Below, one piece after another: positions 1 through 5,448 of a stretch of 6,914 bases of DNA. The translations under genes were made by a program, and so were the position numbers. Location: contig VGXK01000108.1 of the NCBI GenBank assembly GCA_016873355.1, positions 1-6,914 of the forward strand, in the 5' to 3' direction. Source of the DNA: Phycisphaerae bacterium. GTDB lineage: Bacteria > Planctomycetota > Phycisphaerae > Phycisphaerales > SM1A02. Below the pieces are notes generated by a model. It was not told the DNA's origin and did no database searches. It saw nothing but the letters and a program-made list of their open reading frames with translations. Position 1 is the first letter of the stretch. Each line of letters opens with the position of its first letter.

Positions 1-1904
1 CCCCACTGGCCGAGCAGCGTGCCGAGATCGGAACCGTCGACGACGCCATCGCCGTCGAGGTCAAACGGCGACGGCGGTGGACCCACGACGATCCGCACGC
101 GATCGGCGAGGTATTCGACCTGCAGCGGATGACCGCTTGAAGTGGTCGCAAGATCCATGGTGTCGAATTCGCCGACGAGCGACTCGGCGACGAGGACATC
201 GAAGGTCGCGCCGAATGGCGGATCGAAGTCGGCTCCTTCGGTCACGAGATCGACCGCGAGATGTCCGGCGATCGTCGCCGGGCCCGCGACCGTGACCACA
301 TCGAAACCGGTGCCGGGCTCCATGCCGCCGATGTCGATCGAGAGCGTGCCCTCGGCGAACTGCTCAAGTGCGGCGTTCGCACCGAACTGACCGTCGCTGA
401 CTGCGATGGCGCCGATCGTGCCTGCGGCGCTTCCCGGGGCCACGACTCCGCCGTTGTGAACGATGTCGCCGATCTCGCCGCTTCCGGTGAGCGCGCCGCC
501 GAGAATCTCGACGCTCGTCACCGTTTCGAGCGTTCCGCCGTCCAGGTGCGTCGTCCCCTCGTTCTGCGTGTAGAGCGAGTAGAGCAGAAGCTTCCCGTGC
601 TGCAGCGTCACCAGGCCGTGATTGTTCACCGGGCCGTTGAGCCAGGTGATTCCATCGCCCGCCGACTTCCGAAGCTCGCCGAAGTTCTCGATCGCCGGGC
701 TTCCGCTCGTCGACCCGAAGATGGCGTCCGTCACGATCTCGAAGAGCCCGTGATTTTCGATGTGTCCGCCGTTGTGAAACGGCAGCGAATTCGGGCAGTC
801 GAGGACCGCCGCCCCTTCGTTCACGATCGTGCGCGCGTTGAGCGAGACGCCGCCGGTGATCGTCGCCTGCGCATCGCGCCCAATGCGAGTGATGCCGGAT
901 CCACCCATCGTGCCGCCCGACCAGAGAAGCGAATCGGTGACGACGAGCGTTCCCATTCCGTCGATCGCTCCGCCGACGAGCGCGAAGTTGGAGACGACCG
1001 GCTCGCCGTCGATCGCAAGCGTGCCGAGGCTCTGCCGCGCCACGCCGTCGCCGACGATGGAGGTGCCGCTTGCGAGCGTGTACGCGAAGGAGTTCTGGAA
1101 GTCGATCGCGGCGCCGCCGCTCACGTGCCAGGCGGACGCGCTCGTGCCGCTGCCGTAGAGAAGCAGCGTTCCGGCGAGGACCTGCACGAGGCCACCGCCG
1201 CTCCCCTTTCCGTCGGCCGCGTCGTTGTTGTCGAGCGCGAGACCGACAGAGGTCGTTCCGCCGTCGAGCTTGCGAATCGTTCCTTGATTCTCGAGCACGC
1301 CCGACGCGACGAAGGAATTCGCGCCCTGCATGTCGAACAGCCCGTTGTTGATCAGCGTCACCGCGCCTTCGCCGCCGATCGTGCCAGTCGTCCATTCGAT
1401 CGATCCGTCGTTCGTGAGGGTCACGCCCTTGAGCGTGGCGCCGCCGTGGGTGCCTCCGAGTCGAAGTTCTCCCCGCGACGCGACGCTCCATGAACCGGGA
1501 CCGCCGAGAAAACCGCCGTTCACATGGAGCACTCCCGCGACGAATCCCGATTCGTAGACGAAGATCCCGCCTTGGAGCAGCGAGAGCGTTGACGAAAGCT
1601 CGAGCGAACCAAGCTCCGTCCAACCGCCGCCGAGCTCCACGAATCCGGCGCCGATGACGGCGGCGTCCGCGGGACCGGGCCACGGCGGATTCGCGAACTT
1701 GCACTCGACGACCTGACCCCAGTTGTTGTGCCGGTAGCACTCCCCGGTGCTCGGAAACTCGTCGCATGCGTCCCACCAGCTCGTGCCCCCGCAGTAGCCG
1801 TCCCAAACGAACTGGGCGTGGGCCGGCGCCTCGACGAACAGGGCCGCGATCGCGAGCGCGCACGCGGCAAGGAGCAGTCGTGATGTGTCCAGGGAGTGCG
1901 TCAT
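1..1904 (-). CDS. Secreted beta-helix-like repeat protein with C-terminal dockerin-like motif (3' end beyond window)
   Basis: The reading frame is open from ATG at 1904 to the left edge, giving 634 codons with no stop. Residues 1-30 form a signal peptide: short polar start, hydrophobic core LLLAACALAIAALF, and cleavage site AHA|QF. The mature start (31-85) has Trp-rich motifs (FVWDGYCGG, WWDAC, NNWGQ) and four cysteines at 38, 47, 56 and 68. Residues ~95-500 carry irregular N-x-G turns (NDG, NNG, NQG, NEG, NHG, NFG, NGG) and GGtL motifs, as in right-handed beta-helix or autotransporter-passenger-like proteins. HNGGVVAPGSAAGTIG (~483-498) followed by FDVVTVAG and FDVLVAESLVGEFD is the closing module typical of planctomycete secreted proteins. 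A PPPSP linker leads to FDLDGDGVVDGSDLG, an EF-hand-like dockerin loop with Asp at 615, 617, 619, 623 and 626. The stop lies off-window, so a second dockerin repeat may follow. The start is 18 bp after the kinase stop, which suggests co-transcription. The ligand and true function are unknown; it has no visible catalytic motif, so a structural, adhesive or scaffold role is inferred. Confidence 0.9.
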   Translation of the reverse strand, partial: MTHSLDTSRLLLAACALAIAALFVEAPAHAQFVWDGYCGGTSWWDACDEFPSTGECYRHNNWGQVVECKFANPPWPGPADAAVIGAGFVELGGGWTELGSLELSSTLSLLQGGIFVYESGFVAGVLHVNGGFLGGPGSWSVASRGELRLGGTHGGATLKGVTLTNDGSIEWTTGTIGGEGAVTLINNGLFDMQGANSFVASGVLENQGTIRKLDGGTTSVGLALDNNDAADGKGSGGGLVQVLAGTLLLYGSGTSASAWHVSGGAAIDFQNSFAYTLASGTSIVGDGVARQSLGTLAIDGEPVVSNFALVGGAIDGMGTLVVTDSLLWSGGTMGGSGITRIGRDAQATITGGVSLNARTIVNEGAAVLDCPNSLPFHNGGHIENHGLFEIVTDAIFGSTSGSPAIENFGELRKSAGDGITWLNGPVNNHGLVTLQHGKLLLYSLYTQNEGTTHLDGGTLETVTSVEILGGALTGSGEIGDIVHNGGVVAPGSAAGTIGAIAVSDGQFGANAALEQFAEGTLSIDIGGMEPGTGFDVVTVAGPATIAGHLAVDLVTEGADFDPPFGATFDVLVAESLVGEFDTMDLATTSSGHPLQVEYLADRVRIVVGPPPSPFDLDGDGVVDGSDLGTLLGQW

Positions 1905-1910
1905 GATGAG

Positions 1911-1914
1911 CTCC
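1911..1914 (-). promoter_or_regulatory. Shine-Dalgarno GGAG for the secreted dockerin protein
   Basis: On the minus strand GGAG lies 6 nt before ATG at 1904, inside the 18-bp gap after the kinase TAG. It favours ATG 1904 over the in-frame ATG at 1916, which would add MELI and has no ribosome site because it sits only 6 nt after the kinase stop. A signal peptide starting at 1904 also has the usual length. Confidence 0.6.
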
Positions 1915-1922
1915 ATCGGAAT

Positions 1923-4715
1923 CTAGCGCGTCCGCTCACGCCAGCGCTGCGCTTCTTCCGGTCGATCCATCCGCTCGTAGAGCGTCGCGAGGCGATCGGC
2001 GGCTTCGCGCGCCTTGGGATCGCTCGCGCCGCGTGCCTTCGCGATCGTTTCGTATCCGCTCCGCGCGAGCGCTTCCGACTCGTCGAAGCGATCGAGTTCG
2101 ATCAGGCAGCCCGCGAGCACGCTCTCGGTGTTGCCGATCGCCCAGTGACCGTCGGGCAGATCGCGACGACGCAACTCGAGGCACTCGCGGAGCGCCGCCT
2201 CCGCCGCCTCGTAGTCCTTCGTCGACAGACGCAGGCGCCCGAGCGCGATGAGCGCGTCGTCGAGACCCGGCGTTCCCGGCAGCGTGCGGATCACGAGAAG
2301 CGACTCCTCGATCTCCTTCGTCGCCCCTTGGAGATCGCCCTTGGCGCGAAGGGCCTGGCCGAGCGCGGTCTTCGTCCGCGCCAGGTTCATCGGGTCCATC
2401 GCGGGATTCGCCTCGAGGATCTCCACCGCGTTCGTGAAGTGCTCGACCGCCGCGTCGAGTTGGCCCCGATCGAACGCGAGCATTCCCAGTTCGCGATGGC
2501 TGCTCGCCAGCTCCGGATGCTTCGGATCGAGCACGCGTCGCCGGATCTCGAGACTCTCGACGAGCAGCGGCTCGGCGGCGTCGCCCAGGCCGCGCTCCCG
2601 CAGGAGTCCGGCGGCATTCGACAGCGCCGTCGCCAGCTCCTGCGTCTCGCTCGGATGCTTTCGCTGGATCGCGATCGCGCGATCGAAGAGTTCGCTTGCA
2701 CCCTTCGGGTCGGAGGCGCGCCGCAGGAGCGCGAGCATGTTGAGCGCCCGCGCCACGAGCGGATGGTCGGGGCCGAGCTGCTCCTCCCAGATGCGAAGCG
2801 CTTCCGACGTGAGCCGCTCCGCCTCCGCCGGATTCTCGGCGGCGCTCGCCTGGTTCAGCATCGTCGAGGCGACGACGGGATGTTCCGCGCCGTGGAGCGT
2901 CTCGTAGAGCTCTCGCGCCTCGCGAAGCGTCGATGCGGCGCCGGCGCGATCGCCGCGGGTCAGGCGCACCGTCCCACGATCCGCGAGGATCCGCGCGGTG
3001 AGCGCGTCGCGCACGCCGCCGCGCTCGAGCGCCGCGAGCGCCTCTCGTTGGAGGCGCTCGGCGTCGGCGTAGTCGCCCTGGTCGTAGCGGGTCCATGCGA
3101 GTCGATTGAGGCTTGCGGCCGTCCGCCGATCGTCCCCGCCGTAGAGACGCGTCGACGCCTCGACGACCTCGCGCCAGATCGTCTCCGCGTCGCGTGCGCG
3201 ATCGAGCTGCCGAAGCATGTCGCCGGTGTCGCCCTTCGACTCGAGCGTCGACTCGTGATCCGGACCGAGCACTCGCTCGCGGATCTCCCACGCAGCGCGG
3301 AAGTGCGGCTCGGCGCGGTCGTAGCGCCCGAAATTGCGATAGGCCACGGCGAGCGTCTGACGCACCATCGCCTCGAGTTCCGGATCGTCGCGAAGCGTCT
3401 CGATGCGTTCGGCGGCGCGATCGAGCGATTCCGCGACCGTCAGTCCGGGGCGCGGAGGAAGGAGCGGATCGGGGACGAGCATGCCCTCGACGAAGAAGCG
3501 GTGCACCGCGACGAAGCGGGAGGCGGCGCGTCGCGCCTGCTCGCTCGTCACGAGGGAAACGACCGCCGCGGCGCCGAGCACCACGACGAACGCGATCGCC
3601 ACGACCGCCGCCCCCCGATGCCGGCGCAGCGCCTTGCGAAGGAGATAGGTCGTGCTGTCGCGCCGCGCGTCGATCGGCTCCCCCTCGAGGAAATGGCGGA
3701 GATCGCGCGCGAACGCGTCCGCCGACTGGTAGCGCCGAGGCGGCTCCTTCGAAAGCGCCTTGAGAAGGATCGTCTCGAGATCGCGATCGAGTCCGGGCCG
3801 GTGCGACGACGGTTTCGCGGGCGCGGCGCTGCGGATGTTCTCCGCCACCTCGCGGATCCGGCCCGTCACGCGATACGGGAACGAGCCCGTCACCGCGTGG
3901 TAGAGCATCACCGCGAGCGAGTAGACGTCGCTGCGCACGTCGAGATCCTCGGTGCGGCCGTCCGCCTGTTCGGGACTCGACCACGGAAGCGTGCCGATGA
4001 ACGCGCCGGTCATCGTGACCACGGACACGGGCGACGCGTCGTCCGGCTCCGTCACCTTCGCGAGGCCGAAGTCGAGCAGGTGCGGCCGTCCTTCGGCGTC
4101 GATGAGCACGTTCGCGGGCTTGAGGTCGCGATGGATGACGCCTCGCAGGTGCGCCGCGTGCAGCGTCTCGGAGATCGTGGCGAACAGCGCCACGATCGTG
4201 CGAAGGTCGGGGCGCTCGATCGAGACGAAGTCGTCGACCGGCCGACCCTCGATGCAGTCCATCACCAGATGGATGCGTCCGTCGATTTCGCCTGAGTCGT
4301 GGATCGCGACGATGTGCGGATGGTTGAGCCGCGCGAGGATCTTCGCCTCGCGTCCGATGCGGGCCGCCTCCCGCGCGTCGGAATCGCGTCCCTGGCGCAG
4401 GACCTTGATCGCCACGATGCGCCCCGTGGAGCGCTGGATCGCGCGATGCACGATCCCCTGCCCGCCGCGATGAATCTCGCCGAGGAAGTCGTAGCCCGGA
4501 ATCGTGCCGACCGGACCGCGTTCGAAGGCGGCGCCGGGCGGGACGGCTTCGTCGATCGACGCCCGGATCCGCTCCGCCTGCGCCAGTGCCGCGCGAAGGA
4601 GCAGCGACTCGCTGCCGACGTTCACGACGCCGGAGGAATCGAGGGCGGAGTCATGGACACGCTCGTCGCTCATCGCGCTGCGCGCGGACTCGGCGTCCGC
4701 CACCTGCCATTCCAT
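1923..4715 (-). CDS. Membrane Ser/Thr protein kinase with C-terminal TPR array
   Basis: A 930-residue Hanks-type kinase. After an acidic N-terminal extension (1-72), the kinase domain spans ~75-345. It has a glycine loop HRGGQGIV (82-89), VAIK with catalytic Lys104, alpha-C Glu123, HRDLKPAN (Asp197, Lys199, Asn202), DFG 215-217, GTLPWSSPEQ (SPE at 247-249 in place of APE), SDVYSL with Asp263, and late Arg328. All catalytic residues are present, so it should be active. A basic stretch (351-368, RRDS...RKALRRHRG) precedes one membrane helix at ~369-391 (AAVVAIAFVVVLGAAAVV). Residues ~445-925 are TPRs of the kinesin-light-chain type at ~42-residue spacing, recognisable by LGPDHE, LGPDHP, AEHP and PKHP at repeat ends. 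The usual topology puts the kinase inside and the TPRs outside as sensor or docking surface; this is inferred. It lies 33 bp after the ECF sigma gene, a pairing known in planctomycetes, so the sigma factor is a likely substrate. ATG 4715 is the first possible start after the in-frame upstream stop but lacks a well-spaced ribosome site; Met15 (4673) is an alternative. Confidence 0.95.
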   Translation of the reverse strand: MEWQVADAESARSAMSDERVHDSALDSSGVVNVGSESLLLRAALAQAERIRASIDEAVPPGAAFERGPVGTIPGYDFLGEIHRGGQGIVHRAIQRSTGRIVAIKVLRQGRDSDAREAARIGREAKILARLNHPHIVAIHDSGEIDGRIHLVMDCIEGRPVDDFVSIERPDLRTIVALFATISETLHAAHLRGVIHRDLKPANVLIDAEGRPHLLDFGLAKVTEPDDASPVSVVTMTGAFIGTLPWSSPEQADGRTEDLDVRSDVYSLAVMLYHAVTGSFPYRVTGRIREVAENIRSAAPAKPSSHRPGLDRDLETILLKALSKEPPRRYQSADAFARDLRHFLEGEPIDARRDSTTYLLRKALRRHRGAAVVAIAFVVVLGAAAVVSLVTSEQARRAASRFVAVHRFFVEGMLVPDPLLPPRPGLTVAESLDRAAERIETLRDDPELEAMVRQTLAVAYRNFGRYDRAEPHFRAAWEIRERVLGPDHESTLESKGDTGDMLRQLDRARDAETIWREVVEASTRLYGGDDRRTAASLNRLAWTRYDQGDYADAERLQREALAALERGGVRDALTARILADRGTVRLTRGDRAGAASTLREARELYETLHGAEHPVVASTMLNQASAAENPAEAERLTSEALRIWEEQLGPDHPLVARALNMLALLRRASDPKGASELFDRAIAIQRKHPSETQELATALSNAAGLLRERGLGDAAEPLLVESLEIRRRVLDPKHPELASSHRELGMLAFDRGQLDAAVEHFTNAVEILEANPAMDPMNLARTKTALGQALRAKGDLQGATKEIEESLLVIRTLPGTPGLDDALIALGRLRLSTKDYEAAEAALRECLELRRRDLPDGHWAIGNTESVLAGCLIELDRFDESEALARSGYETIAKARGASDPKAREAADRLATLYERMDRPEEAQRWRERTR

Positions 4716-4741
4716 CGGATTCGGCGGCCGCGACTCACGCG

Positions 4742-4748
4742 CCTCCTT
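4742..4748 (-). promoter_or_regulatory. Strong Shine-Dalgarno AAGGAGG between sigma and kinase genes
   Basis: The minus strand reads TGA-AAGGAGG directly after the sigma stop codon, an almost ideal ribosome-binding sequence. It is 26 nt from the kinase ATG at 4715, which is too far for normal use. The nearest start it could serve is GTG at 4738, 3 nt away, which is out of frame with the kinase. It may instead hold terminating ribosomes for re-initiation on the kinase gene. Confidence 0.5.
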
Positions 4749-5369
4749 TCACCCGCGGCGCGACGCGAACGCGGCGTCGATCATCTGCCGCAGGAGCACG
4801 ATTCCGCGGGCCCGAAGCATGTAGACGGCGCCTTCCGAGCGGCCGAGAGCCGCGGCAACCTCCTCGATCGACTTCCCCTCGAGCTCGTACATCTCGATGA
4901 CGCGTCGGCTGGGATCGGGGAGATTCGCGAGGGCGCGCCGAAGGGTCGCGCGGGCCTCCTCGAGTTCGACGGCGCCGCTCGGCGTGGCGGTGGTCGCCGC
5001 GAGCAGTCGATCGAGTCGCATCGACTCCGACGCCCCGGTCTTCGGCTCGAGTCGATGCCAGTCGCCGCCGCGCTTCGCCGCGTCGAGCCCGTCGAGCGCG
5101 TCGCGGAGGTTGCCGAGCGCGATCGCGTTCAGCCACGCCACGAACGCCGCCCAGCCGCGCGGCTCGAGGCGACCGATCGAGAGGAAGGCGTCGGTGTACG
5201 CCTCCTGCATCACGTCGTCGACGGAAAGAAGCGATCGTCGATGGTTCGGGATCGCCGCGCCGATCCGAAGCCGCACGGTCGGGGCGGCGCGCTCGAGGAG
5301 CTGCGTCAGCGCCTCGCGATCGCCGCGAACCGCGCGCTCGAGCAGGAGGTCGTCCTCGGTCGCGTCCAC
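4749..5369 (-). CDS. ECF-type RNA polymerase sigma-70 factor
   Basis: A 206-residue ECF sigma factor, which would direct RNA polymerase to a small promoter set. Region 2 covers ~6-100: DDLLLERAVRGDREALTQLL at the start, the core-binding motif SVDDVMQEAYTDAF (49-62), and the -10 recognition/melting stretch FVAWLNAIALGNLRDAL ending in AAKRGG (97-102). A linker of ~35 residues leads to region 4 (~137-197), with LPDPSRRVIEMYELEGKSIEEVAAALGRSEGAVYMLRARG, a helix-turn-helix for the -35 element. There is no C-terminal extension. The start codon is GTG at 5369; the protein begins exactly where family members begin, and GGGG 5 nt upstream is a weak ribosome site. No anti-sigma gene lies beside it. The next gene, 33 bp downstream, encodes a Ser/Thr kinase, which places it among the kinase-linked ECF groups described for planctomycetes, where phosphorylation is thought to replace anti-sigma control. 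Target promoters are unknown, and I see no convincing autoregulated promoter in front. Confidence 0.93.
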   Translation of the reverse strand: MDATEDDLLLERAVRGDREALTQLLERAAPTVRLRIGAAIPNHRRSLLSVDDVMQEAYTDAFLSIGRLEPRGWAAFVAWLNAIALGNLRDALDGLDAAKRGGDWHRLEPKTGASESMRLDRLLAATTATPSGAVELEEARATLRRALANLPDPSRRVIEMYELEGKSIEEVAAALGRSEGAVYMLRARGIVLLRQMIDAAFASRRG

Positions 5370-5415
5370 AATGTCCCCAAGGTACCGGGCCCGTGAGTCC
5401 CGGCGCGCGGCGCGA

Positions 5416-5430
5416 GCGTCGAAACGACGC
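5416..5430 (-). other. Perfect inverted repeat GCGTCG-N3-CGACGC between hscA and the sigma gene
   Basis: A 6-bp perfect stem with a 3-nt loop (TTT on the transcribed strand) starts 18 nt after the hscA stop. No run of T follows (the next bases are TCGCGCC), so it is not a canonical intrinsic terminator. It could be a weak terminator or RNA-processing hairpin after hscA, or a small operator. A second, weaker stem (CCGGG/CCCGG with a 9-nt loop) lies at 5385-5403, just before the sigma ribosome site. In such GC-rich DNA both may be chance. Confidence 0.35.
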
Positions 5431-5448
5431 GAATGCCCGACCGCGGCG

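Noticed and set aside
261..1493. 410-codon plus-strand open frame at the left of the window
   Set aside because: It is Arg/Ala/Asp-rich with no family resemblance and is antisense to the secreted protein gene.
364..1863. 499-codon minus-strand open frame overlapping the secreted protein gene
   Set aside because: It is Arg-rich and low-complexity in another frame of the same strand. The true frame has a signal peptide, N-x-G repeats and a dockerin motif and is open across the whole stretch.
1896..4295. Very long plus-strand open frame (799 codons) opposite the kinase gene
   Set aside because: Its product is dominated by Arg, Ala and Glu with no recognisable domain, and it lies exactly antisense to a clear kinase-TPR gene. 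Long antisense open frames are expected in DNA this GC-rich.
5370..5448. A sigma-70 or ECF promoter in front of the sigma gene
   Set aside because: I looked for TTGACA/TATAAT-like and GGAAC-type elements on the minus strand and found nothing convincing in this 79-bp GC-rich gap.
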